Shown: piece by piece, positions 40,691 through 49,524 of the stretch
Layout: each line of letters opens with the position of its first letter
Position numbering within the stretch: the stretch's first letter is position 1
Assembly: GCA_963817785.1 (NCBI GenBank)
Contig: CAWFPL010000008.1
Location: forward strand, 186,001 to 250,000
Source: JAKALD01 sp963817785
Lineage (GTDB): Bacteria > Pseudomonadota > Gammaproteobacteria > Burkholderiales > SG8-39
Reading direction: 5' to 3'
Length of the DNA stretch: 64,000 bases
Notes under the pieces: generated by a model
The model's database searches: none
What the model was told of the DNA's origin: nothing
The model's input: the letters and a program-made list of their open reading frames with translations, nothing else
Made by a program: the position numbers and the translations under genes

Positions 40691-42292
40691 GGCCGCCTTC
40701 TCCCCAATCATGATCGATGGCGCATTTGTGTTGCCGCTCACAATGGTGGGCATGATCGAGGCGTCCACCACGCGCAAGTTTGGAACACGGTGCACGCGGA
40801 GGCGATCATCGACCACGGCCTCAGGGTCCGACCCCATCTTGCATGTGCCGACAGGATGGAAAAGTGTCTGGCCGCATTTGCGTACGAAATTAAGCAATTC
40901 TTCATCGCTCCGGTTTTCCGGTCCAGGCAGATCCTCTCGGCGCACTATGTCTCTTAGCGGCGCCAATCCGGCAATGCGACGTATCCATTGAATTGCTGCC
41001 ACCGCGCACCGTTCATCTTCCGCCGAGCTCAGGTAATTGGCATGAATAGACGGTGCGTTCGTCGGATCAGCGGAACGCAGACGAATGGCGCCCCGCGATT
41101 CGGGTCGCAGAACAGCTCCGGCAAACTGGATGCCGGGGAAAGGATGAATTTGCCTGCCACCGTCGCTCCCGAAGCCAAGGCTCAGCGGCCTGAACGTGAT
41201 CTGGAGATCCGGCGTAGCGACTGTCGAGGTACTCCGAACGAAAGCAACGGCGTGCGAAACGCCGACGGCGAGAGGCCCTTTCTTGGTCAGAAGGTAACGT
41301 GCACCGCTCGCCAGCTTCCGCAGACCGCGCAGTTCTCTGTTCCGCGACATGCCCGCTATGGTTTCATAGCCGACATTCATTGTTATGTGATCCTGTAGGT
41401 TTGCCCCGACCCCGGGCAGATGATTACTAATGGTAAGTCCCAGTGCCTGCAACTGATCGCCGGGGCCAATGCCCGAGAGCATCAGGATTTGCGGCGAGCC
41501 GATGGCGCCTGCACTCAGAATGGCCTCGCGACGAACCCGCACGTCGAAGCGTGCACCGCCGCACTCGTATCTGATGCCAACAACGTGCCCGCCATTGATG
41601 TGTACTCGGTGCACCAGCGCATCACTGATGATGGTCAGATTCTTCCGCTGACGCACGGGACGCAAATAGGCCCGCGCTGCCGAGAACCTAATGCCATCGC
41701 TAATTGTGTGCTGAATGTAGCCGACTCCATCCTGAACACCGCTGGTGACGTCAGGATTAAGCGCAAGACCCGCGGCGATACTGGACTGGACGAATGCATC
41801 TGTTGCCGGGTGCTGGTCCGCCGGCCGCGAAACACGCAGGGGCCCGGAAGTGCCTCGATGGTCACCGGCGAGATCGCTGCTTTCCGCCTTCTTGAAATAT
41901 GGCAACACATCCGACCACGACCATCCGCGGTTCCCAAGTTCGCTCCAGCGGTCGTAATCGGCTGCCTCGCCTCGTATGTAGACCATGCCGTTGATCGCGC
42001 TGGTGCCGCCTACCACCTTGCCGCGCGGCCAGTAGATACGGCGTCCGTCTAGCCCAGGCTCTTCGTCCGTCCAGAATTTCCAGTTGACCCTTTCGTCAAG
42101 GAAAAGGGTCCCTACTCCCGCGGGCGTTCGAATCCAGAAAGGCTCCCGGTCTGGACCTGCCTCCAGTAGAAGCACGCTGACATCAAGGTCGGCGCTAAGT
42201 CGGTTGGCCAGTACACAGCCCGCAGAGCCTGCGCCCACAATGATGTAATCGTAAGATGGCGAACCATTGAGGGAGTTGTCTGGCATATTCAT
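40658..42292 (-). CDS. GMC-family FAD-dependent oxidoreductase (choline dehydrogenase-like)
   Basis: 544 aa. N-terminal FAD-binding 'YDYIIVGAGSAGCVLANRLS', 'VLLLEAGPDREP', 'PRGKVVGGTSAINGMVYIRG'. Middle signature 'ILSAGAIGSPQILMLSGIGP'. C-terminal catalytic 'LFHPVGTCKMGSDPEAVVDD' with His, and 'NTNAPSIMIGEKAADMI'. It oxidises an alcohol to an aldehyde, with electrons probably passing to the respiratory chain. Leftward, upstream of the aldehyde dehydrogenase. No signal peptide. Full family length. Confidence 0.93.
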   Translation of the reverse strand: MNMPDNSLNGSPSYDYIIVGAGSAGCVLANRLSADLDVSVLLLEAGPDREPFWIRTPAGVGTLFLDERVNWKFWTDEEPGLDGRRIYWPRGKVVGGTSAINGMVYIRGEAADYDRWSELGNRGWSWSDVLPYFKKAESSDLAGDHRGTSGPLRVSRPADQHPATDAFVQSSIAAGLALNPDVTSGVQDGVGYIQHTISDGIRFSAARAYLRPVRQRKNLTIISDALVHRVHINGGHVVGIRYECGGARFDVRVRREAILSAGAIGSPQILMLSGIGPGDQLQALGLTISNHLPGVGANLQDHITMNVGYETIAGMSRNRELRGLRKLASGARYLLTKKGPLAVGVSHAVAFVRSTSTVATPDLQITFRPLSLGFGSDGGRQIHPFPGIQFAGAVLRPESRGAIRLRSADPTNAPSIHANYLSSAEDERCAVAAIQWIRRIAGLAPLRDIVRREDLPGPENRSDEELLNFVRKCGQTLFHPVGTCKMGSDPEAVVDDRLRVHRVPNLRVVDASIMPTIVSGNTNAPSIMIGEKAADMIREDAQAA

Positions 42293-42477
42293 AGGATTCG
42301 ACCCTACCTGAACAAGTGAGAATATGAGTAATTACTCAGGTGGCCATTACCAGTGAGCCCATCCGGTTAACAATTACAGAGCTCGCGCTTGAGTATATCT
42401 GCCCCATAGGCCGCTCCGCTCAACTCTGCGCTGTGAGATATTCCGGATCATTCTCTGCCTGCTCGAAGGCCACGACC

Positions 42478-42836
42478 AGTTCCTTAAAGGCATCGAGCTC
42501 ATGCGCGCTGCGCACTTCCGGTACGGTTCAGGATGACGCGCCAAACGACGCCCGTATTGTCAGTTCGCACGAACTTGAACATCGCTTGCCACAAAAGCCG
42601 TTGAACTCCAGGCCGTTGAACTCCAGGCCACTCTTCTTTGGATCGGCAGTCCGATAGGCAGAGAATGATTCCACTGGCAGATTCGCGCGAGCCGGCATCT
42701 TCTGTCCTGCTCGAATGATTGTTCCTCAGTCTGCGTAAATCTTGGATTCAAGTATGTGAATCGACATCGAGTTAGGCAAGCAATTTTGAGCGTATTTCAT
42801 ATACGAGAAAGAGAATTTATATATGTGAATCGAACT
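42478..42836. repeat. Diverged direct repeat R1 upstream of carboxyltransferase operon
   Basis: About 360 bp similar to 53148-53487. The left part holds a decayed leftward coding piece ('MFKFVRTDNTG', 'WRVILN'), with a counterpart in R2. The right part (42747-42836) is better conserved and holds operator-like palindromes. A 15-bp tandem duplication (GTTGAACTCCAGGCC) occurs near 42600-42630 in this copy only. The surrounding 42293-42919 contains no intact gene. Confidence 0.6.
42747..42836. promoter_or_regulatory. Candidate operator region shared by two operons (copy 1)
   Basis: Contains TTTCATATACGAGAAA and TATATATGTGAATCGA half-palindromes about 20 bp apart, and AAGTATGTGAATCGA further upstream. 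The same arrangement with TTTCATATATGAGAAA and TACATATGTGAATCGA occurs at 53399-53487. Conserved while flanking DNA has decayed, which argues for binding-site function. An IclR-type operator is the best guess. Confidence 0.45.
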
Positions 42837-42919
42837 CCGGCCCGGTCGCCGGAGAATGTAGAGTGGAAGAATATACGGAACCCAATCCTAGGTCATTTAT
42901 TTGACGGGGTAACGTTGCC

Positions 42920-44407
42920 ATGGACGTATCTTTTGTCGACACGACGTTTCGCGACGGATCGCAGAGCCTTTGGGCGACGCGGATCACGACCGGCATGATG
43001 GACGTCGTCGCCACGCAGATGGAGGGGGCCGGGTTCAAGGCGATCGAGCTTCCGGCTAATCCGATCTATTTCAAAAAGTTCGTGCGGGACCTGAGAGAAG
43101 ACCCGTGGGAAATGCTGCGCCTGATAGCGAAGCGGCTACCTAACACGCCGAAAAGCTGCATGACCGGTGCGAGGATTCATTCCTTTGAGGCACTATCACC
43201 GCCCCGAGAGCTCGTCAGGCTTTTCTATGCGCGTGTGGCGGCCACCGGAGCTCTGAACCGCGGTCAGTTCATAGCGAACACGATGGACCAGCGCAAGCGC
43301 GACTTCCCGTGGCTGATTCCGATGTTCCGGGAGTTCGGCGTCCAGGCGGCAATCGCTTTGGCGTATCAAGTATCCCCCCGCCATACCGACGAGTATTACG
43401 CGCAATTGACACGCGAGGTTCTGCAGTTCAAGCCTGATGCGATCTACCTCAAGGATCAGGGCGGACTGGTCACGCCGGACCGGCTGCGAACACTGATTCC
43501 GGCCATCGTGAACAATGCGCAGGACGTGCCGGTGGAATTCCACTCGCACTGTACGACAGGCCTAGCACCGCTCTGTTACCTGGAGGCCGTTCCTTTGGGA
43601 ATCCAGACGCTGCACACGGCAGTGCCCCCGCTGGCCAACGGGTCCTCGCAGCCGTCGATCTTCAACGTCGCGCGCAATCTCCGGCTGATGGGGCACTCGC
43701 CGAGGGTCAACGTCGAGGTGCTCGAGCGGGTATCGGAGCGGCTCACCTCGATTGCAAAACGCGAGCACCTGCCGATCGGGGCGCCTCTGGAATACGACCA
43801 CGCGCAATTCATACACCAGGTGCCGGGGGGCGTAATCTCCAACCTGGCCCACCAGCTTGTCGAACTGCGCATCCAGCACCGGCTGCGCGAAGTGCTTGAT
43901 GAGGTGGTCCACGTCCAGAAGGAACTGGGCTACCCGATCATGATCACGCCGTACTCGCAATTCGTCGTGACGCAAGCCGCGATCAACGTCGCCACCGGAG
44001 AGCGCTATAAGCTCGTGCTCGACCCCATCATCCTGTTCGCGATGGGAACCTTCGGCGAGGATTCTGGCTGCACCTGGATGGACCAGAACCTGCGGGACAT
44101 GCTGCTCTCGCTGCCGCGCGCCAAGGAGTTGGCGAGCCGCGGTGCCACGCAGCCGTCCTTCAAGGAGATTCGCCAAACCTACGGCACAAGCGGCCTGTCC
44201 GACGAGGAATTCCTTTTGCGCTACATCATGCAGGGGGACAAGGACATCCAGGCGCTGCGTGCAGCCGGGCCGCCCAGGCAGTATTACAACGCCTCGCTTC
44301 CGCTGATCACGCTGCTACAGGAGCTCGGCAAGCACAAGAGCGTGCGCTATATCCATGTCCGACGAGGGAGCGATTCGCTCGCCATCCAGGGCCGCATTTT
44401 GACGTGA
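42920..44407 (+). CDS. Biotin-dependent carboxyltransferase (HMGL-like, oxaloacetate decarboxylase/5S type)
   Basis: 495 aa. 'FVDTTFRDGSQSLWATR' (metal-binding Asp), 'DAIYLKDQGGLVTPDRL' (position of the carbamylated/catalytic Lys), 'VPVEFHSHCTTG' (metal-binding His pair) and 'IHQVPGGVISNLAHQL' are typical of OadA, transcarboxylase 5S and pyruvate carboxylase CT domains. There is no C-terminal biotin domain; the biotin carrier is the next gene. It moves CO2 between carboxybiotin and a 2-oxo acid or similar substrate. The middle third is repeated exactly at 50479-51135. Confidence 0.88.
   Translation: MDVSFVDTTFRDGSQSLWATRITTGMMDVVATQMEGAGFKAIELPANPIYFKKFVRDLREDPWEMLRLIAKRLPNTPKSCMTGARIHSFEALSPPRELVRLFYARVAATGALNRGQFIANTMDQRKRDFPWLIPMFREFGVQAAIALAYQVSPRHTDEYYAQLTREVLQFKPDAIYLKDQGGLVTPDRLRTLIPAIVNNAQDVPVEFHSHCTTGLAPLCYLEAVPLGIQTLHTAVPPLANGSSQPSIFNVARNLRLMGHSPRVNVEVLERVSERLTSIAKREHLPIGAPLEYDHAQFIHQVPGGVISNLAHQLVELRIQHRLREVLDEVVHVQKELGYPIMITPYSQFVVTQAAINVATGERYKLVLDPIILFAMGTFGEDSGCTWMDQNLRDMLLSLPRAKELASRGATQPSFKEIRQTYGTSGLSDEEFLLRYIMQGDKDIQALRAAGPPRQYYNASLPLITLLQELGKHKSVRYIHVRRGSDSLAIQGRILT
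43278..43934 (+). repeat. Exact ~656-bp repeat, copy 1 (inside carboxyltransferase)
   Basis: From CACGATGGACCAGC to GGAACTGGGCTACCC the sequence is identical by eye to 50479-51135. Outside these limits the two genes diverge at once. Confidence 0.85.
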
Positions 44408-44440
44408 CCGCTTTCACACCACGCGTGGAGGGAATGCCGC

Positions 44441-44971
44441 TTGAATAAACCTTTAGCTGCACTAGGCGATGAGGAAGTTCGCCAGATCGCGCTTCTGGTC
44501 GAAACGCTGGAGCACTCCACATTCGACTTTCTGCAGCTGGAGTTGGGCGACCTGAAGGTAACCATCGGCAAGGGAAGCGCGCCGCCAAGCAAGGAAGCAG
44601 CGGCACCCGCGCCTTCGGCCAGCGTTGCGCCGCCGGCGGCTGCCGTTCAATCGGCGCCACCCTCCCCCGCAGTAGCGGAACCAAAGAGCCCAGCGATTCC
44701 CGAAGCCAAGACAAGCCCCGGTCAGAACGGTACGGTCGCGATAGTGGCGCCCATGATCGGGCAGTTCTATGCGAAGCCGGAGCCCGGTGCAGCGCCATTC
44801 GTCTCGGTCGGAACCGAGGTGAACCCGGATTCCACGGTTGCGCTGATTGAAGTGATGAAGGTGTTCAGTGCGGTGCGCGCCGGCGTACAAGGCGTCGTCA
44901 CGGAGATCTGCGTACAGGATGGACAGCTGGTCGAGTACGAGCAGGTGCTGTTCCGCATCCGCCCGAAATGA
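44441..44971 (+). CDS. Biotin carboxyl carrier protein (AccB-like)
   Basis: 176 aa from TTG 44441, with GAGGGAATG upstream. The N-terminal AccB-like part 'EEVRQIALLVETLEHST' and 'FDFLQLELGDLKVTIGKG' is followed by a Pro/Ala linker (about 50-95) and a biotinyl domain with 'VALIEVMKVFSAVRAGV' (Lys biotinylated; usual AMKM is VMKV here, as in many AccB). The thumb 'IGQFYAKPEPGAAPFVSVG' is present. It partners with the carboxyltransferase upstream. The biotin carboxylase that should follow is a pseudogene (46549-47991). Confidence 0.9.
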   Translation: MNKPLAALGDEEVRQIALLVETLEHSTFDFLQLELGDLKVTIGKGSAPPSKEAAAPAPSASVAPPAAAVQSAPPSPAVAEPKSPAIPEAKTSPGQNGTVAIVAPMIGQFYAKPEPGAAPFVSVGTEVNPDSTVALIEVMKVFSAVRAGVQGVVTEICVQDGQLVEYEQVLFRIRPK

Positions 44972-45036
44972 TTCGGCCTCCCATTGAGGAGAAAGGCCGT
45001 TTCGTTTGTGCTTCGGAATTCCAAGGAGGAGAGTCC

Positions 45037-45141
45037 GTGCCAAGCAAGCGAACGTGGTGGTCGGTTCTAGCAAGCGCTTTTTTTCCTTTCCCAGCCTGCC
45101 CGTTGTGCTGCGCCTTCCAGGGAGCCGATCCCGCTAGGTGA
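45037..45141 (+). pseudogene. 5' fragment of a secreted binding-protein gene (signal peptide)
   Basis: AAGGAGGAGA precedes GTG 45037. The 34 codons encode Lys/Arg, then a hydrophobic stretch ('WWSVLASAFFPFPACPL'), a signal peptide, and end at TGA. The rest of such a gene appears after the IS630 copy at 46281-46552, so the two may be parts of one ABC-type substrate-binding protein gene that has decayed and been split. Confidence 0.5.
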
Positions 45142-45175
45142 GATCAGATCCCGGAGCGGCGCTTTCGCCATAATA

Positions 45176-46278
45176 TTGATATTTCCGTAACCGTGTGACA
45201 TCAGAACAGGTCAGCCTGCGTCCAACAGGAGGCGACGATCGCCGAGCGCCGCTGCGCCGATTTGAGCTTGCCGCGCGCGGTGTGCTCGAGCTCGGTGAGC
45301 GTCGCGGGGCAGAAGTTCGCGAGCGCGTGGCGCTTGAGCCAAGCCCACAGGTACTCGACGGGGTTGAGCTCGGGGGCGTAGCCCGGCAGGAACTCGATGT
45401 GAATGTAGCCCGCGCTCGAGGCGACGTAGTCGCGCACGAGCCGGGCGCGATGGGGCTTGGCCCCGTCCCACAGGATGAGCAGCGGCTGCCGATAATGGGC
45501 TTTGAGCGCCTTGAGGAATGCGAGCACCTGTTCTTTTGCGACCGAGCCTTCGTGCAGCCGAAAGCACACTCCCTTGAAGTGCATTCCGGCGATGATCGAG
45601 ATGTGGTCCCAGTTGAAGCAGAACTGCACCACGGGGCTCTCGCCCTTGGGGGCCCAGGTGCAAACGCGCGTGGGGCGCTGCGACAGGCCCGATTCGTCGA
45701 CGAAGACGATCAGCCGCCCCTTGCGGCGGGCTTTTTTCTAAGCCGCGGCCAGGTGCGCTTCTTCCAGTGCGAAATGGCCGCTTCATCGCGCTCCAAGGCG
45801 CGCCGCTCGGGCTTCTGGCTGGAGAACCCAAGCTGTCCCAGCAGGCGCCAGACATGAACCTAGCTGTAGCGAACGCCGAAGCTGCGTTCGATGAAAAGAC
45901 GCACCCGCTTGATCGTCCACAGCGGCGTGCCGAAGCCGTGTGCGGCGGGACCCTCGAGCAGCGCGACCTGCAGCCGCGCCAGCTGCTCGGCGCCCAGCCG
46001 GGCCGCACGCCCGCCCTTGCTCATGTCGCGCAGCGCATCGATCCCCTCGGCTTCGAGCACGCCCTTCCAGCGGTACACCGTCTGGCGCGGTGCGCCCACC
46101 ATCGCCGCGACTTGTGCCGGAGCGTGGCCGGCCTGAAGCAACCGCGCGGCGCGCACTCGGCGCTTGGCCCCGGCTTCCACTTTGTTCTTTGTCTTCATGC
46201 GCAAACTCCGATGTTATGCCAACACCGAAGTAACGCACGAGGAGCAATTCCGTTGTCACGAGGTTACGGAATTCTCAA
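45176..46278. mobile_element. IS630-family insertion sequence, copy 1 (1103 bp)
   Basis: Flanked by the dinucleotide TA (45174-45175, 46279-46280), the usual IS630 target. Ends are imperfect inverted repeats (TTGATATTTCCGTAACC at the left; TTGAGAATTCCGTAACC reading in from the right). Identical length to copy 2 at 57508-58610 but clearly diverged in sequence. Confidence 0.88.
45201..46198 (-). pseudogene. IS630-family transposase, nonsense mutation (copy 1)
   Basis: HTH half from ATG 46198 ('AQVAAMVGAPRQTVYRWK') to 'FGVRYS', where a TAG replaces the Glu codon found in copy 2. The frame resumes 'VHVWRLLGQLGFSSQKP', reaches a slippery A-AAA-AAG near 45735, and continues in the -1 frame with 'GRLIVFVDESGLSQRPTR', 'LLILWDGAKPHRARLVRD' and 'PGYAPELNPVEYLWAWLKR'. 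DDE residues are in these three segments. The stop makes this copy inactive in cis. Confidence 0.85.
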
Positions 46279-46280
46279 TA

Positions 46281-46552
46281 AACGGCGGCCACAAGGGTGC
46301 GTAACTGGCGGCCGAGCAAATCTACGCGGCGGGCGGCGGGCGGCGGGCGGCGGGCTCGAGCAGCCGCTGCAGCTCGTGTGGGAGGACGATAAGTCCAACC
46401 CTTCCGAGGGAACCAAGATCTTCCGCGAGCTTGCCTCGAAAAAAGTCCTGGTGATTCTCGGGAATTCCGGCCCGACCACCTTCGCGAGCCCCATCTCACT
46501 CGCCGAGCTGGAAGCAAGCGACAAGCTGAGGCGCACCTACCTCCCAGTGTGA
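46281..46552 (+). pseudogene. Branched-chain amino acid-type ABC binding protein remnant
   Basis: After a frameshift over a 7-bp tandem repeat (GCGGCGG x4, 46326-46353), the frame reads 'PLQLVWEDDKSNPSEGTKI' and 'LVILGNSGPTTFASPISLAE', matching LivJ/LivK-type periplasmic proteins (N-terminal lobe). It ends at TGA 46550-46552, which overlaps the GTG start of the biotin carboxylase pseudogene. Confidence 0.7.
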
Positions 46553-47991
46553 AATCCCTACAGCCCTCCTCTCAAAGATTCCTCACGTTGACGCCCTTCC
46601 GGGTCCTCATAGCCAATCGCGATGAAATCGCCATGTGCATCATGCGGGCTTGCCGCTCGCTCGGAATCGATACAGCGCTGGCCGTCTCGCAGGCCGACCG
46701 CGACAGCCAGCCTCCCGGCCCGCAGGCAGCACAGTGCATATCGGCCCGGCGAGCCCGGGTGAGAGTACTTTGAATTTCAAGGCGATCATTGCCACCGCCC
46801 AGGGTATGCACCCGGACGCCGTACATCCCGGTTGCGGATTCCTGGCCGAATCCCCGCAGTTTGCCCAAGCTTGCACCGCGTAGGGAATCACGTTCGTGGG
46901 ACCGAGGCCCAAGCAGATCCGTCAGATGAGCAACAAGCTGCAGGCGCCCACCCCTGCCCTGCAGTATGGCGTCCCAACGCTTCCCGGATCGGCGAAAGTG
47001 AATTCCTACGAGGAAGGCGCCGCGGTCGCCAAGCAGATTGGTTTCCCCGTCATGTTGAAAGCGGCCGCTGGCAGCGGCCGCGGTAAGAAAATCGTGCGCT
47101 ATCCCGACGAAATGCGGCCGATGTTCGCCTCGGCCGCTGCAGAGGCGCGCACCGCATTCAAGGACGACACGTTCTGTGTCGAGCGCTTCATCCCGAGCAC
47201 ACCAAACATCGAGGTGCAGGTGCCCGGCGATCGCTTCGGGCATATCGTGCACCCGGGCGCACGCGACTGCTCGCGGCAGCGGCATCATCAGAAGCTGATC
47301 GAGGAATCCCCGGCATCGGGTATCAGCGAGGTCCTGTGCGAAGAAATCCGGCACACCGCCGTGACATTCACAAGAAGGATCAGGCACGAGAACGCAGGCA
47401 CCATGGAGTTCATCGTCGATCAGGACGCCGGTGGCTTCTATTTCCTGGAATTAAATACCCGTATCCCGCTCGAGCATCCGGTCACCCAGGCAGTCACCGG
47501 GGTGGACCTCGTTCTCAGGAACAGCTGCGCATGGCGAGGGGCGAGCCGCTGCGGTTTTACTAAACCGAGCTGTTCCTGCGCGGCCATGCGGTCGAACGTC
47601 GCATCAATGCCGAGTTGCCGCACGAGGGATTTCGTGCCCGACCCGGGCCGGATCGTGCAGTGGTCTCTGCCTGAAGGCCCTAACATCCGGGTCGACTCCC
47701 ATGGCTATGCCGGCTACAACGTCCCGATGTTCTATGACTCGATGCTCGGAAAGCTCATCGTCTACCGGTTCAACCGCGCCGAGCAGTTGAACCAAGGCGG
47801 CGTGCGCTCGAGCAGTTCTCGATCGAGGGCGTCGGTACGACCATCGATTTCCTGCGCTTCGTCATGGCCCATCGCGAGTTTGCCGACGGCAAAGTCAACA
47901 CCTACCTCGTGAAAGACCTGATCTCGCAGATGCTAAAAGCAGAGCAGGCAGGCACGCAGACGGGTGAAGACGCGATCCGGAAGTCCCCATG
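46549..47991 (+). pseudogene. Biotin carboxylase (AccC-like), multiply disrupted
   Basis: Recognisable pieces: 'FRVLIANRDEIAMCIMRAC' (frame 1), a frameshift near 46740, 'HPDAVHPGCGFLAESPQFA', a TAG at 46881-46883, 'VMLKAAAGSGRGKKIVRYP' (ATP-grasp glycine loop), 'IEVQVPGDRFGHIVHPGARD', 'FLELNTRIPLEHPVTQAVTG', another shift near 47530 and again near 47800, and a C-terminal 'GVGTTIDFLRFVMAHREF'. Several conserved residues are also changed. It once supplied carboxybiotin to the carboxyltransferase and carrier upstream. Confidence 0.85.
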
Positions 47992-48056
47992 AACTAAAAC
48001 CGATGCGTTTCAATACTGTCCACCTTGATGAATAAGCCCAGGCTAAAGGAGCATCG

Positions 48057-48764
48057 ATGATCAACAAGACCATGGCCACCTGCCTCGAAGCGGTGGCGGG
48101 GGTGTTCGACGGGGCGACCGTCATGATCGGCGGTTTCGGGAGTCCGGGGACTCCGGCTCAACTGGCTGAAGCGCTGCGCGAGCAGGGGGCCACCGATCTC
48201 GTTATCGTGAGCAATGGCGCCGGCAACGACGACTGGGCCCTCGGCGGGCTGATCAAGGACGGACGCGTGCGCAAACTCGTCTGCTCCTTCCCCAACTACC
48301 CGACCGCAACGGCTTTTCGGGATCGCTATCTCAAAGGGAAGCTCGAACTCGAGTTGCTGCCTCAGGGAACGCTGGTCGAACGCATCCGCGCCGCGGGTGC
48401 AGGCCTTGGCGGGTTTTATACGCCTACCGCCGCAGGCACCGAGCTCGCAGCCGGCAAGGAGCTGCGCGTGATCAATGACCGTGAATACGTGTTCGAGGAG
48501 CCGTTGCATGCCGACTTCGCCTTGATCAAGGCACACCGTGGAGACCGCCTCGGGAATCTGAGCTACCGGCTCGCCATGCGAAACTTCAACCTGATCATGG
48601 CCACCGCGGCCAAAGCCGTGATCGCCGAAGTCGATGAAATGCTGCCGGCGGGCGGGATTTCCCCCGAGGAAATCCATACCCCTGGCATTTTCGTCGACCG
48701 CGTGGTCAAGGTTAAGCGCCATCCGCAGCTGTTCATACCTCGCAAGGAGGCGAACGCGTTATGA
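48057..48764 (+). CDS. 3-oxoacid CoA-transferase, subunit A
   Basis: 235 aa. 'GATVMIGGFGSPGTPAQLAE' (GGFG), 'LVIVSNGAGNDDWALGGLIK', 'LPQGTLVERIRAAGAGLGGF', 'YTPTAAGTELAAGKE' fit the alpha subunit of class I CoA-transferases (ScoA/PcaI/AtoD). It acts with subunit B (start/stop overlap, ATGA at 48761) and moves CoA from succinyl- or acetyl-CoA to an oxoacid. It follows the carboxylase cluster, suggesting activation of a substrate or product of that enzyme. Confidence 0.92.
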   Translation: MINKTMATCLEAVAGVFDGATVMIGGFGSPGTPAQLAEALREQGATDLVIVSNGAGNDDWALGGLIKDGRVRKLVCSFPNYPTATAFRDRYLKGKLELELLPQGTLVERIRAAGAGLGGFYTPTAAGTELAAGKELRVINDREYVFEEPLHADFALIKAHRGDRLGNLSYRLAMRNFNLIMATAAKAVIAEVDEMLPAGGISPEEIHTPGIFVDRVVKVKRHPQLFIPRKEANAL

Positions 48765-49477
48765 GTCTTACCCGAGAAGGCATCGCTTACCGTGTGGCCC
48801 GAGACCTGCCCGAAGGCAGTTACGTCAATCTCGGTGTCGGGATCCCCGTGCTGGTTGCGGCTTATCTGCCGAAGGACCGCGAAATCTTTCTTCACAGTGA
48901 AAACGGCATCTTGGGCGCGGGACCCCAGGCGCGTCCTGGCTCTGAGGATCCGGATCTCATGAACGCCGATAAGCACTATGTCGGGCTGGTTACGGGCGGC
49001 AGCGTGTTTGATCATGCGCTTTCCTTCACCATGATCCGCGGCGGTCATCTCACCCATGCCGTCATCGGCGCGATTGAGGTGGCAGCAAACGGTGATTTGG
49101 CCAACTGGCGAGTGCCGGGGCACAACGTAGTGCCCGGGGTAGGCGGTGCGATGGACCTCGCCTTCGGGGTGAAGAATGTCCATGTCGCCATGAATCATGT
49201 GACCAACAAGGGGGAGCCGAAAATCGTCGCCCGATGCCGATGTCCGCTCACCGCGCCCCGCTGCGTGAAGTGGATCTACACGGACATGGCTTTGATCGAA
49301 GTGATGCCCGAAGGCCTGGTGCTGCGTGAATTCGCCCCGGGACTCGACCCATCGGCGGTTCAGGCCCGCACCGGCGTGCCGCTGCGCGTGGCGCAAGACT
49401 GTACCGAAATGGATATCCCGGCCGCTTTCAACGGCACCACACTCGTCGGACAAAAAGCCGAAGTCCCGGGGCTCTGA
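48761..49477 (+). CDS. 3-oxoacid CoA-transferase, subunit B
   Basis: 238 aa. 'YVNLGVGIPVLVAAYLPK', 'FLHSENGILGAGP' with the catalytic Glu of the SENG motif, 'DHALSFTMIRGGHLTHAVIG', 'PGVGGAMDLAFGVKNVHVAM'. Complete for the family. The second half contains 'ARCRCPLTAPRCVKWIYTDM', slightly unusual in its cysteines. Amidohydrolase gene follows after 47 bp. Confidence 0.92.
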   Translation: MSLTREGIAYRVARDLPEGSYVNLGVGIPVLVAAYLPKDREIFLHSENGILGAGPQARPGSEDPDLMNADKHYVGLVTGGSVFDHALSFTMIRGGHLTHAVIGAIEVAANGDLANWRVPGHNVVPGVGGAMDLAFGVKNVHVAMNHVTNKGEPKIVARCRCPLTAPRCVKWIYTDMALIEVMPEGLVLREFAPGLDPSAVQARTGVPLRVAQDCTEMDIPAAFNGTTLVGQKAEVPGL

Positions 49478-49524
49478 ACGGGACACCCATCCCCGGTCGG
49501 GTCCCGCAACCCAAGGAGGCCATC

